DNA from: Streptomyces sp. ACA25
Lineage (GTDB): Bacteria > Actinomycetota > Actinomycetes > Streptomycetales > Streptomycetaceae
Length of the DNA stretch: 64,000 nucleotides
Reading direction: 5' to 3'
Assembly (NCBI RefSeq): GCF_028200735.1
Contig: NZ_JAQKPV010000008.1
Span: 1 to 64,000 of the forward strand
A program made the translations under genes and the position numbers. Shown here in pieces: positions 38,523 to 47,131 of this stretch (within the stretch, counting starts at the first letter, position 1; each line of letters opens with the position of its first letter). A model generated the notes under the pieces. That model had not been told where the DNA came from. It searched no databases and saw nothing but the letters and a program-made list of their open reading frames with translations.

Positions 38523-39046
38523 GTGCGGTGGCGGAGGGCCGGCGGGTGATCATCGAGCAGCTGTCGGGGACGCTGCGGGAGGAGATGGGCCGGGCCGACA
38601 TCAAGGCGTCCATCCTGCTGTCCGGGTCGGTGGCGGTGCTGCTGCTGGGTGCCGGCCGGCTGGACGGCCTGCGGCCGTCCGCGGCCGGTGGCCCGGCGCT
38701 GGCCGCGCTGCTGGTGGTGGGCCTTCTCTGGGTGACGGGTATCGCGCTGCTCATCGCGGCGGTGCTCCCCCGGACCCGCCCGTCGGGGCGGGTCCGGAGG
38801 GCTGTGCTGACCCCGGGTGACGCGTTGTTCTCCGCCGCGCTGGCGGGCGCCACCGCGCGCCAGCAGCTGAGCCGTGCGGTGGACCGGGCGGGTCTCGATC
38901 CGGCGGAGTGGCAGCTGTGGGAGATTTCGTCGCTCGGCCACATCCTCGCGGTGAAGTACCGGTGTCTGCGGGCCGCTGTCAGCTGTCTCGCGCTCAGCGG
39001 TGCCGCCGCCGTGGCCCTCATGGTGGTGCACGCGGGTCGCGGCTGA
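38519..39046 (+). CDS. PycTM-type membrane effector (Pycsar effector family)
   Basis: 175 residues from a GTG overlapping the preceding stop. An amphipathic head ([12 protein letters not shown]) leads into [13 protein letters not shown] (25-37), the signature of PycTM domains (R-x-D-x-K-A). Two membrane segments (about 31-48 and 58-84) form a hairpin. A cytoplasmic helical part with [15 protein letters not shown] follows, and a last membrane segment (about 151-171). In Pycsar defence, PycTM proteins respond to a cyclic pyrimidine nucleotide and damage the inner membrane. Here it closes an operon that opens with a cyclase-like gene. Confidence 0.82.
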   Translation: MSAVAEGRRVIIEQLSGTLREEMGRADIKASILLSGSVAVLLLGAGRLDGLRPSAAGGPALAALLVVGLLWVTGIALLIAAVLPRTRPSGRVRRAVLTPGDALFSAALAGATARQQLSRAVDRAGLDPAEWQLWEISSLGHILAVKYRCLRAAVSCLALSGAAAVALMVVHAGRG

Positions 39047-39135
39047 GCCGCCGGGCGCCGGGCCGTGCCGCCCCGTTCCGGCCGGTGAGTGCCGATCACC
39101 GGCGGGACGGGCCGCCGTCCGACAGGATGGGAGGC

Positions 39136-40371
39136 ATGTCTTTTCGTGTGAACTCCGAGGCCGGGCGCTTGCGCCGTGTCATCCTGCACCGCCCGGGTCT
39201 GGAGCTGAAGCGGCTCACCCCCAGCAACATGGACGATCTGCTGTTCGACGATGTGCTGTGGGTGCGCCGTGCCCAGCAGGAGCACGACATCTTCGCGGGG
39301 GTGCTGCGGGAGCGGGGGGTGGAGGTCCACATGTTCGACCAGCTGCTCGCCGAGAGTCTGGACATCCCGGCGGCGCGGGCCCTGGTGCTGGACCGGGTCT
39401 TCGACGAGAACGCGTACGGTCCGCTGGCCACCGGCACGCTGCGGGAGGTGTTCGACCGGCTGCCGACGGCGGAGCTGGCCGAGGCGCTGATCGGCGGGAT
39501 GACCAAGCGTGAGTATCTGGAGCGGTACCCCGAGCCGACGTCCGTGCGCTTCCATGTGATGGCGCAGGACGACTTTCTGCTCCACCCGCTGCCCAACCAT
39601 CTGTTCACCCGGGACACTTCCGCCTGGGTCTACGACGGGGTGTCCATCAACGCCATGCGCTGGCCGGCCCGGCAGCGCGAGACGGTGCACTTCGAGGCGA
39701 TCTACCGGCACCACCCGCTGTTCACCGGCCCGGCGGCGGGGCCGTTCCACACCTGGTCGGAGGGGCAGGGGGTGTATCCGTCGACCATCGAGGGCGGTGA
39801 TGTGCTGGTGCTGGGCAACGGCGCGGTGCTCATCGGGATGAGTGAGCGCACCGCTCCGCAGGCGGTGGAGCTGCTGGCCCGGGGGCTGTTCGCGGCCGGC
39901 TCGGCGCGCACCATCGTGGCGCTCGACATGCCGAAGCGCCGGGCGTTCATGCACCTGGACACGGTGCTCACGATGATCGACGCGGAGACCTTCACCCAGT
40001 ACGCCGGGCTCGGGATGCTGCCTTCCTACACGATTGAGCCCGGCGGGGCCGAGGGGGAGCTGAAGGTCACCGACCATCCGCCGGAGCACATGCACCGGGC
40101 CATGGCCGACGCCCTGGGGCTGGACCGGATCCGGGTGCTGACCGCCACCCAGGACGTGCACTCCGCGGAGCGTGAGCAGTGGGACGACGGCTGCAATGTG
40201 CTGGCCGTGGAGCCGGGGGTGGTCCTCACCTATGAGCGGAACGTCACCACCAACACGCATCTGCGCAGGAGCGGCGTCGAGGTGCTGGAGATTCCGGGGA
40301 GCGAGCTCGGCCGGGGCCGGGGCGGGCCGCGCTGCATGAGCTGCCCCGTGGAGCGGGACGCCATCGGCTGA
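39136..40371 (+). CDS. arcA: Arginine deiminase
   Basis: 411 residues from the ATG at 39136. Arginine deiminase hydrolyses L-arginine to citrulline and ammonia. Seen: the N-terminal [23 protein letters not shown], the catalytic region [21 protein letters not shown] with the catalytic His, and the nucleophile Cys near the end in [11 protein letters not shown]. All catalytic segments are intact. The next gene, 122 bases on, is an ornithine carbamoyltransferase, giving the first two steps of the deiminase route. Carbamate kinase is not in the window. Confidence 0.96.
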   Translation: MSFRVNSEAGRLRRVILHRPGLELKRLTPSNMDDLLFDDVLWVRRAQQEHDIFAGVLRERGVEVHMFDQLLAESLDIPAARALVLDRVFDENAYGPLATGTLREVFDRLPTAELAEALIGGMTKREYLERYPEPTSVRFHVMAQDDFLLHPLPNHLFTRDTSAWVYDGVSINAMRWPARQRETVHFEAIYRHHPLFTGPAAGPFHTWSEGQGVYPSTIEGGDVLVLGNGAVLIGMSERTAPQAVELLARGLFAAGSARTIVALDMPKRRAFMHLDTVLTMIDAETFTQYAGLGMLPSYTIEPGGAEGELKVTDHPPEHMHRAMADALGLDRIRVLTATQDVHSAEREQWDDGCNVLAVEPGVVLTYERNVTTNTHLRRSGVEVLEIPGSELGRGRGGPRCMSCPVERDAIG

Positions 40372-40408
40372 GCACCGGCCGCCGGAGCGTCCTGACCGAC
40401 CCCACCCC

Positions 40409-40440
40409 TGCATAGGAATACCTTCATTCGTATACACTTC
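40409..40440. promoter_or_regulatory. AT-rich promoter-like segment before the carbamoyltransferase gene
   Basis: In a very GC-rich gap, 40409-40440 is strikingly AT-rich and holds gcatagg, two ATTC/GAAT elements and gtatac. It could be a promoter with an arginine-repressor (ARG box) site of low quality. I could not fit a full ARG palindrome. Confidence 0.3.
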
Positions 40441-40493
40441 CAGCTTCACCGGTGTCGCAGTCACCGCAACCGCTACCGCAGGAGGAGTCCTCC

Positions 40494-41516
40494 ATGGCGA
40501 CAGACCTCACGGGCCGCCACGTCCTCAAGGTGCTGGACTTCACGCCCGCAGAGATCGGGCAGCTGACCGACCTCGCCGCCGGGCTGAAGGCCGCCAAGCG
40601 GGCGGGGACCGAGGAGCGGCGCCTGGTGGGCCGCAACATCGCCCTGATCTTCGAGAAGACGTCCACCCGCACCCGGTGCGCCTTCGAGGTCGCCGCCGCC
40701 GACCAGGGGGCGTCCACCACCTATCTCGACCCGGCCGGCTCACAGATCGGACACAAGGAGTCCCCCAAGGACACCGCCCGGGTGCTGGGCCGGATGTTCG
40801 ACGCCATCCAGTACCGGGGAAGCGACCAGCAGGTGGTCGAGGAGCTGGCCGCCCACGCGGGCGTCCCGGTGTACAACGGGCTCACCGACGACTGGCACCC
40901 CACCCAGATGCTGGCCGACGTGCTCACCATGACCGAGCACTGCGACAAACCGCTGAACCGCGTCGCCTTCACCTATATCGGCGACGCCCGCAACAACATG
41001 GGCAACTCCTACCTGGCCACCGGCGCGCTGCTCGGCATGGACGTGCGCATCGTCGCCCCCAAGGAGCTGTGGCCGCACTCCCCGGTGACCAGGGCCGCAC
41101 AGGACCTCGCCGCGCAGACCGGGGCCCGCCTCAGCCTCACCGAGGACATCGCGGAGGGGGTACGCGGAGCGGACTTCCTCGCCACCGACGTCTGGGTCTC
41201 CCTGGGGGAGCCCAAGGAGGTCTGGGACGAGCGGATCGGGCTGCTGGCCCCCTACGCGGTGACCATGGACGTGCTGCGGGCCACCGGGAACGACCGGGTG
41301 AAGTTCCTCCACTGCCTGCCCGCCTTCCACGACCTCAACACAACGGTGGGGCGGGACATCCACGCCCGGCACGGCCTGGAGTCCCTGGAAGTCAGCGACG
41401 AGGTCTTCGAGTCGGAGCACTCCATCGTCTTCGACCAGTCCGAGAACCGCCTGCACACCATCAAGGCGGTGCTGGTCGCCACCCTCGCCGGAGGCGGCGC
41501 CGGCGCCGCCGGATAG
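40494..41516 (+). CDS. argF: Ornithine carbamoyltransferase
   Basis: 340 residues from the ATG at 40494 with GGAGGAG upstream. Seen: the carbamoyl-phosphate loop [12 protein letters not shown], the HPTQ motif in [11 protein letters not shown], the ornithine-binding DVWVSLGEP, and HCLPAFHD. It interconverts ornithine plus carbamoyl phosphate and citrulline. Following arcA, it may run in the catabolic direction (arcB-like); sequence alone does not settle this. An AT-rich segment upstream suggests its own promoter. Confidence 0.96.
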   Translation: MATDLTGRHVLKVLDFTPAEIGQLTDLAAGLKAAKRAGTEERRLVGRNIALIFEKTSTRTRCAFEVAAADQGASTTYLDPAGSQIGHKESPKDTARVLGRMFDAIQYRGSDQQVVEELAAHAGVPVYNGLTDDWHPTQMLADVLTMTEHCDKPLNRVAFTYIGDARNNMGNSYLATGALLGMDVRIVAPKELWPHSPVTRAAQDLAAQTGARLSLTEDIAEGVRGADFLATDVWVSLGEPKEVWDERIGLLAPYAVTMDVLRATGNDRVKFLHCLPAFHDLNTTVGRDIHARHGLESLEVSDEVFESEHSIVFDQSENRLHTIKAVLVATLAGGGAGAAG

Positions 41517-41555
41517 GGTCGGCCGCGCCCCGTCCACCGCCCCAGGAGCGACCGC

Positions 41556-42800
41556 GTGCAGCACGACACCCCGGTCAGCCTCGGCACCGTCGCACGGCAG
41601 TGGGGACGCATCGGCCTGCTGGGCTTCGGCGGCCCGCCCGCGCACCTCTCGCTGTTCCGCGAGCTGTGCGTGGAGCGCAACCAGTGGATCGACGGCCGGA
41701 AGTTCGAGGACGACATCGCCGCGACCAACCTGCTGCCCGGGCCCGCCTCCACCCAGCTGGCGATCCTCACGGCCTGGCGGCTGCGCGGCACCCCGGGGGC
41801 GATCCTCGGCGGCGTGTGCTTCATCCTCCCCGGCCTGGTGCTCATCCTGGCCCTGGCCGTCCTTTTCCTCGCCGGTGACCCGCCGCTCTGGGTGGGCGGT
41901 GCAGCCGCCGGAGCGGGCGCCGCGGTGGCAGCGGTAGCCGTGCACGCCGCCGTGCAGCTGGCACCCGGCAGCTGGCAGCGGGCCGCCGGGCGGGGGGCCC
42001 GGGTCCGCTGGACCGGCTACCTCCTGGCCGGCGGCGCGGCCAGCGTGCTGCTCGGCCCCTGGCTGGTCCTGGTGCTGCTGGCCGCGGGCACCGTGGAGGC
42101 CGCGGTGCACGGGGTACGCCGCGCGCTGCCGGACGCCGTGCCGCCGGACGCCCCGCCCACGGGGACCGCCCCGCCGCCCGCCGGGGCCGAGACCGCCCGC
42201 CCGGAGAAGCCGGGCAGCCGCCGGCTGTGGCTGCTGCTGGCCGCCCTCCCGGCCGGCGCCGCGGCCGCCGCCCTGTCCGGCCTGACCTGGGTGGCCTTCA
42301 AGGTCGGCGCCCTGTCCTACGGCGGCGGGTTCGTGATCATCCCGCTGATGCACTCCGACGCGGTGGACCGGTACGGCTGGATGACCGACGGGCAGTTCCT
42401 CAACGCCGTGGCCCTGGGACAGGTCACCCCCGGTCCGGTGGTGCAGACGGTCGCCGTGGTGGGCTACGCCGCGGCCGGGATCGCCGGCGGGCTGCTCGCC
42501 ACCGCGGTCGCCTTCGGGCCGTCCTTCCTGCTGGTCGTCCTCGGCGCCCGGCACTTCGAGCGGATCCGGACGGTGCCGAGCGTGCAGGCCTTCTTCCACG
42601 GCGCGGGCCCGGCCGTCATCGGTGCCATCGCGGGCTCCGCGATCCCGCTGGCCCTCGCACTCCAGCACCCCTGGCAGTTCGGCATCCTGGCACTGGCCGG
42701 CGCCTGGCTCCTGCTGCTGCGCCGGGGGGTGGTCAGCGCACTGCTGGGCGCCGGCCTGCTCGGGGTGCCGGCGGCGCTGACCGGCTTCCCCGTGAGCTGA
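41556..42800 (+). CDS. chrA: Chromate transporter, ChrA family
   Basis: 414 residues from a GTG at 41556 with AGGAG upstream, 39 bases after the carbamoyltransferase. The two homologous halves of long ChrA proteins are visible. The first has LLGFGGPPAHLSLFR and NLLPGPASTQLAIL; the second has FKVGALSYGGGFVIIPLM and ALGQVTPGPVVQTVAVVGY. About ten to twelve membrane segments are present. ChrA proteins export chromate by anion exchange. A Pro-rich cytoplasmic linker joins the halves. Confidence 0.95.
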   Translation: MQHDTPVSLGTVARQWGRIGLLGFGGPPAHLSLFRELCVERNQWIDGRKFEDDIAATNLLPGPASTQLAILTAWRLRGTPGAILGGVCFILPGLVLILALAVLFLAGDPPLWVGGAAAGAGAAVAAVAVHAAVQLAPGSWQRAAGRGARVRWTGYLLAGGAASVLLGPWLVLVLLAAGTVEAAVHGVRRALPDAVPPDAPPTGTAPPPAGAETARPEKPGSRRLWLLLAALPAGAAAAALSGLTWVAFKVGALSYGGGFVIIPLMHSDAVDRYGWMTDGQFLNAVALGQVTPGPVVQTVAVVGYAAAGIAGGLLATAVAFGPSFLLVVLGARHFERIRTVPSVQAFFHGAGPAVIGAIAGSAIPLALALQHPWQFGILALAGAWLLLLRRGVVSALLGAGLLGVPAALTGFPVS

Positions 42801-42860
42801 GCAGCGGCGGGCCCCGCTCCCGCCCCGCCCGGCGGCCCGGGCCCTCCCCTGCCCGGCCGG

Positions 42861-43778
42861 CTACCCGCCGGGCGCGGAGGCGCGCAGCCGTGCCGCGAGG
42901 GCGGCGATACGGTCCGGTCCGACCCGGCAGCACCCACCGACCAGCCGCGCGCCGGCCGCCACCCACTCACCGGCCGCGGCGGCGTCGAAGGTCACCGGGC
43001 CGCGCCGGCGACGGCCGGCCGCGTCCCAGGTCTCCCCGCTGTTCGGGTACAACACCGCGGGCTTGCCGGTGGCGGCCACCGCGTGCCGCACCGCCGCCAG
43101 GACGTCCTCGGGGGCGCAGCAGTTGACGCCGGCGGCCAGCACCTGGTCGTTTCCGGCGGCCACCGCGAAGGCGTCCGTGAGCGGCTGCCCGGCGCGGGTC
43201 CGCTCCCCCGCGACGGTGTACGACAGCCACACCGGCAGCCCGGTGCCCCGGGCGGCCCGCAGCATCGCCTCCGCCTCGTCCGCGTCGGGCACCGTCTCCA
43301 GGGCCAGCAGGTCGGGGCCCGCTGCGGCCAGAGCCTCGATCCGGGGCCGGTGGAAGCGCTCCAGGGACGCGACGCTCAGCCCGTACCGGCCGCGGTACTC
43401 GCTGCCGTCGGCGAGCACCGCGCCGTACGGGCCGACCGAGGCCGCCACCCGTACCGTCCGCTCCCCCGCCACCGGAAATTCTTCCGCTGCCGCGCGCGCC
43501 GCGTTCCGGGCCAGCGTGACGCTGCGGCCCAGCAGCCGGGCGGCCTCCGCCCGGCTGATCCCGCGCCGGGCGAAGCCCTCGAAGGACGCCTGGTAGCTGC
43601 TGGTGACGAGCACCTGCGCCCCCGCCCGCACATACGCGATGTGGGCGGCCTCGATCTGCTGGGGGCCGTCGGCGAGCAGCCGGGCCGACCACAGCCCGTC
43701 GCGGAGGTCGCAGCCCTGGTCCTCCAGTTGGTTGGACAGCCCGCCGTCCAGGATCAGCGGGAACCCCGGGAGTCTCAT
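42861..43778 (-). CDS. mmuM: Homocysteine S-methyltransferase
   Basis: 305 residues. The N-terminal LILDGGLSNQLE, the zinc Cys in GVNCCAPED and the pair in GGCCRVGP are all present, so the enzyme should be active. It moves a methyl group from S-methylmethionine or SAM to homocysteine. The ATG at 43778 overlaps the stop of the oxidoreductase upstream (ATGA). The genes converge with chrA, leaving a 60-base gap. Confidence 0.94.
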   Translation of the reverse strand: MRLPGFPLILDGGLSNQLEDQGCDLRDGLWSARLLADGPQQIEAAHIAYVRAGAQVLVTSSYQASFEGFARRGISRAEAARLLGRSVTLARNAARAAAEEFPVAGERTVRVAASVGPYGAVLADGSEYRGRYGLSVASLERFHRPRIEALAAAGPDLLALETVPDADEAEAMLRAARGTGLPVWLSYTVAGERTRAGQPLTDAFAVAAGNDQVLAAGVNCCAPEDVLAAVRHAVAATGKPAVLYPNSGETWDAAGRRRRGPVTFDAAAAGEWVAAGARLVGGCCRVGPDRIAALAARLRASAPGG

Positions 43779-44707
43779 GCCAGCTGGGACTGCACCTCGG
43801 AGGAGATCAGCTCGAGGTGGTCCAGGTCGTGCAGGTCGAGGATCTGCAGGTAGATCCTCGACGCCCCGATCTCCGCGAACCGGCCGATGCGGTCCACGAC
43901 CTCGGCCGGGGAGCCGGCCAGGCCGTCGCGCCGGAGGTCGGCGACGTCACGGCCGATGGCCGCCGCACGGCGGGCGACCTCGGCCTCGTCGCGGCCGACG
44001 CAGGCGACCAGCGCGTTGGAGTACACCAGGTCCTCCGGGTCCCGGCCGGCCTCGCGGGCCGCCGCCCGCACCCGGTCGAACTGCGCCGCGCTGTCCTCGA
44101 CCGAGGCGAAGGGGATGTTGAACTCGTCGGCGTAGCGGGCGGCGAGCCGGGGAGTGCGCTGGTGGCCGAGGCCGCCGAGCAGCACCGGCACCTTCTCCTG
44201 TACCGGCTTGGGCAGGGCCGGCGAGTCCGTCAGCCGGTAGTGCGCCCCGTCGAAGGAGAAGGTCTCCCCGGGCGGGGTGCTCCACAGGCCGGTGACGATG
44301 GCCAGCTGCTCCTCCAGGCGGGGGAACTTCTGCTGCGGGAACGGGATGCCGTAGGCCGTGTGCTCGGCCTCGAACCACCCCGCGCCCAGGCCGAGTTCGA
44401 TGCGGCCCCCGGACATGGCGTCCACCTGGGCGGCCTGGATGGCGAGCACGCCCGGCAGCCGGAAGGTCGCGGCCGTCATGAGGGTGCCGAGCCGGATCCG
44501 GCTGGTCTCCCGGGCCAGCCCGGCCAGGGTGATCCAGGCGTCGGTGGGGCCGGGCGACGGGTCGCCGTCCCCCATCCGCAGATAATGGTCCGAGCGAAAG
44601 AAGGCATCGAAGCCGAGCTCCTCGGTGGCCCGGGCGACGCTCAGCAGGGTGTCATAGTCGGCGCCCTGCTGCGGTTCGGTGAAGATGCGAAGATCCATGC
44701 GGTCCAT
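43775..44707 (-). CDS. F420-dependent LLM-class oxidoreductase
   Basis: About 310 residues; the ATG at 44707 or at 44698 (MDLRIFTE) may start it. The luciferase-like barrel shows FDAFFRSDHYL, TSRIRLGTLM, SGGRIELGLGAGWFEAEH and VPVLLGGLG. The group uses coenzyme F420 and acts on varied substrates; this one is unknown. It is translationally coupled with mmuM downstream. Confidence 0.9.
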   Translation of the reverse strand: MDRMDLRIFTEPQQGADYDTLLSVARATEELGFDAFFRSDHYLRMGDGDPSPGPTDAWITLAGLARETSRIRLGTLMTAATFRLPGVLAIQAAQVDAMSGGRIELGLGAGWFEAEHTAYGIPFPQQKFPRLEEQLAIVTGLWSTPPGETFSFDGAHYRLTDSPALPKPVQEKVPVLLGGLGHQRTPRLAARYADEFNIPFASVEDSAAQFDRVRAAAREAGRDPEDLVYSNALVACVGRDEAEVARRAAAIGRDVADLRRDGLAGSPAEVVDRIGRFAEIGASRIYLQILDLHDLDHLELISSEVQSQLA

Positions 44708-45473
44708 TGTGCGGCGTCCCCGCCGCCCCCCGCCCGCCGGTCAGGGCGCGGGCATGGGGGTGAGCAGCGCGGTCTCGCCGGGTGAGATGTCCGGCCACAG
44801 CACGAGGGAGCCGGAGGGGGCCTGGCCGGTGCCCGCCCCCGAGTACGCGCCGGCGAGCTGCCCGCTCAGCCCTCCCAGGCTCCGGGACACCTCTTCCATC
44901 TGCTCGAACGCCCCGTTGATGACGCTCTCCACGTGCCGGGCAGGAACGGTGCCGCCGTCACCCGGCAGTGGCCGGAAGGCCCGCGGGAACCGAGGACCGG
45001 GCACCGGGCTCGGCCCGGTGCCCGGATCTCCTGTGCTCCCCCGAGGCACGACCTGCGGCAGCCGGCCCGGAGCAGGACTTCCGGACCGGCGTGACGACCC
45101 CCCGTCACCGCTGGTGAGTCCGACTCTAGGCGGGGCCGGTAGCAGCCGCGTAGCAGCCCGGTAGCGGCGGAACCATCCGCGGAGAGACGCGCCCGGCCCC
45201 GGCCGGAGCGCGGACCGGGAACAACGCAGGTCGGCCCAGGTACCGCCCCTCCCGGCACGCGCGTGGCACGCGACTCGGTGGCCGGCTCCGGAAAGCGGAT
45301 ATCTCTTCGGCACCGGCGGCTACGACTCCCTCGCCGAAGGCATGCCCTTCCCGGAACTCAACGCGCTGTTCTCCGGTCCCCACTGACGCCGGGCGGGGCG
45401 GCGGCCCCGCCTGCCGCCACCGCCCTGTCCGGTGTCTCTGACCGCCGCCGACCACAAGCCCTAACCTGAAGGG
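44708..45473. other. Gap with possible gene remnants
   Basis: 766 bases with no complete gene. Two scraps look coding. On the minus strand, 44741-44930 reads like the end of a small protein (VINGAFEQMEEVSRSLGG, then SGSLVLWPDISPGE) without a credible start. On the plus strand, 45297-45386 reads GYLFGTGGYDSLAEG and ends in TGA like the tail of a lost gene. I cannot name either family. The promoter of the MmyB-like regulator must lie at the right end. Confidence 0.4.
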
Positions 45474-46316
45474 GTGAGCACCAACGATCTGGGAGCCTTC
45501 CTGCGCGCCCACCGTGCCCGCCTGCGGCCCGGGGATGTCGGGCTGGCCTCCTACGGCGCGCGCCGGGTGGCAGGGCTGCGACGGGAGGAGGTCGCCGTCC
45601 TGGCCGGCATGAACAGCGACTACTACGCCCGCCTCGAACAGGGCCGCGAGCGCAGCCCTTCCCCGCAAATCCTCGAAGCCATCAGCAGCGCGCTGCGGAT
45701 GGATGACGACGCGCGGGAACACATGTTCCGGCTGGCAGGCACCCTCCCGGCGGGAGAGCGACCGCGGCCGAGGGAGACGGTCAGCCCTGTGCTGCGGCAA
45801 CTGCTGGACGGATACCCGAACGCCCCGGCGTTCGTCCTGAACCCGGCCACCGACGTCCTGGCCTCGAACGCCGTGGCCGGCGCACTGTTCTCCCCGTTCG
45901 AGAAGGTCGACAACCTGGCCCGCATGACCTTCCTCGACCCCGCTGCCCGGACCTTCTTCAGGCAGTGGGACCGGGCGGCCGAGGCGGTCGTCGCCGAACT
46001 GCGCCACGCCACGGGCCTCGACCCGCACTATCGGCGTGTGCACGACCTGGCCGGCTCCCTGGCCGGGGTGAGCGAGGAGTTCGCCGCCCTGTGGTCCTCG
46101 CACACCGTTCACCGGAAGACCCGGGAGGGCAAAGAGCTGCTGCACCCCGATGTCGGGGCGCTCGCACTCACCTTCCAGACCCTCGACGTCCGCGGAGCGC
46201 CGGGCCAGCAATTGGTGATCTACCAGGCCGAACCGGGAAGCCCCAGCGCTCAGGCGCTCACCCTGCTGGGCAGCCTGCACGCCACCCACCGCCAGGAGTC
46301 CGCCACGGACCGGTAG
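45474..46316 (+). CDS. MmyB-like XRE transcriptional regulator
   Basis: 280 residues from a GTG, with AAGGG a few bases upstream. The N-terminal HTH has the typical RRVAGLRREEVAVLAG, then SDYYARLEQGR and RSPSPQILEAI. The C-terminal MmyB-like ligand-binding fold has FVLNPATDVLASNAVA and FQTLDVRGAPGQQLVIYQAEPGS. These regulators commonly control a nearby oxidoreductase; here the neighbours are amidohydrolase-like genes on the opposite strand, converging with it. The ligand is unknown; this branch often binds fatty acids. Confidence 0.92.
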   Translation: MSTNDLGAFLRAHRARLRPGDVGLASYGARRVAGLRREEVAVLAGMNSDYYARLEQGRERSPSPQILEAISSALRMDDDAREHMFRLAGTLPAGERPRPRETVSPVLRQLLDGYPNAPAFVLNPATDVLASNAVAGALFSPFEKVDNLARMTFLDPAARTFFRQWDRAAEAVVAELRHATGLDPHYRRVHDLAGSLAGVSEEFAALWSSHTVHRKTREGKELLHPDVGALALTFQTLDVRGAPGQQLVIYQAEPGSPSAQALTLLGSLHATHRQESATDR

Positions 46317-46347
46317 CACCCCGCGGTCGCTCCGCACGGCGGCGCGG

Positions 46348-47076
46348 TCAGCGGCGGGTGAAGCGGTAGCCGGCATGGTGCAGGATGCCGTCCCGGAACT
46401 CGCCGTAGGCCCAGAAGCCCAGGTCGTCGAGGTAGTCGATGCGGTTGCCGTCGATCCAGTAGCGGCCCCGGTAGGCGCTGGGGCGGTCCCCGCGCGCCTC
46501 GTCGTAGCGGCCGTCGGGCAGCAGTTCCTGGCGCACGAAGTCGTGTCCGTCGACCCACAGACCCACGAAGGGGTTGCCCTGGTCCGGTACGGGAGCGGGC
46601 GCCCCGTGGGGAGCAGCCGGTGGGGAGGTCCCCGGGTCGAGAGGAAGGCCGTTCCAGAGGCGGACCTGTCCGGCGGTGACGAGGACATCGAGATGGGTGC
46701 CGCGGGCCGGTACCGCGCCGGTGGGGGTCTCGGGGGCGTCGGCCAGGCGCAGGACAGCGATGTCGGCGGCCTCACCGGGGGTGAGGGTCGCGCCCGGGCC
46801 GGCTGCGGCGAATCCGGGGGCGGCGGGCAGGACAAGAGTTCCCGCACAGTCGATGACGATCATGTTGTCGTCGCCGGCCGCGGTCAGCAGACCGGGACCG
46901 ACACCCACGATCACCGCTCCGCCGATGAGAACGTCGGCTTCCTGCCAGTCGCCGAGCCGCTGGTCACAGGTGATGACGGTGCCGCCGGTCAGCAGCAGCG
47001 GCCGGCCTTCGGGGGCACGCAGATCACGTAGGACGCCGTCGTCGCGGCGCGGGCGCACCCAAGGGGTGGTGTCCAT
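46348..47076 (-). CDS. Amidohydrolase-like shell without catalytic barrel, fused to an Atu4866-like domain
   Basis: 242 residues from the ATG at 47076. Residues 25-85 match the N-terminal beta-sandwich half of amidohydrolases (LLLTGGTVITCD, ADVLIGG, VIDCAGTLVLPA). The sequence then passes straight into the C-terminal half (LTPGEAADIAVLRL, VLVTAGQVRLWNG). The roughly 270-residue TIM barrel with all metal ligands is absent, so no amidohydrolase activity is expected. Residues about 165-242 (NPFVGLWVDGHDF, ARGDRPSAYRGRYWIDG, FWAYGEF) match the Atu4866 family of unknown function. The deletion is in frame and the gene otherwise looks healthy. It follows an intact amidohydrolase gene by 55 bases. 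Confidence 0.75.
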   Translation of the reverse strand: MDTTPWVRPRRDDGVLRDLRAPEGRPLLLTGGTVITCDQRLGDWQEADVLIGGAVIVGVGPGLLTAAGDDNMIVIDCAGTLVLPAAPGFAAAGPGATLTPGEAADIAVLRLADAPETPTGAVPARGTHLDVLVTAGQVRLWNGLPLDPGTSPPAAPHGAPAPVPDQGNPFVGLWVDGHDFVRQELLPDGRYDEARGDRPSAYRGRYWIDGNRIDYLDDLGFWAYGEFRDGILHHAGYRFTRR

Positions 47077-47131
47077 GGTTTTTTTCTCCCTGCTTCGTTC
47101 GGTCCGTCTCGCGTGGCGAGAGCGAAAAGCC

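Noticed and set aside
40676..42668. Long frames in other phases over the carbamoyltransferase and ChrA genes
   Set aside because: Antisense or shifted copies of well-recognised genes without motifs of their own.
44741..45313. 190-residue minus-strand protein
   Set aside because: The first two thirds are Arg/Pro/Gly filler with no family; only the last part looks coding, so I report it as a possible remnant.
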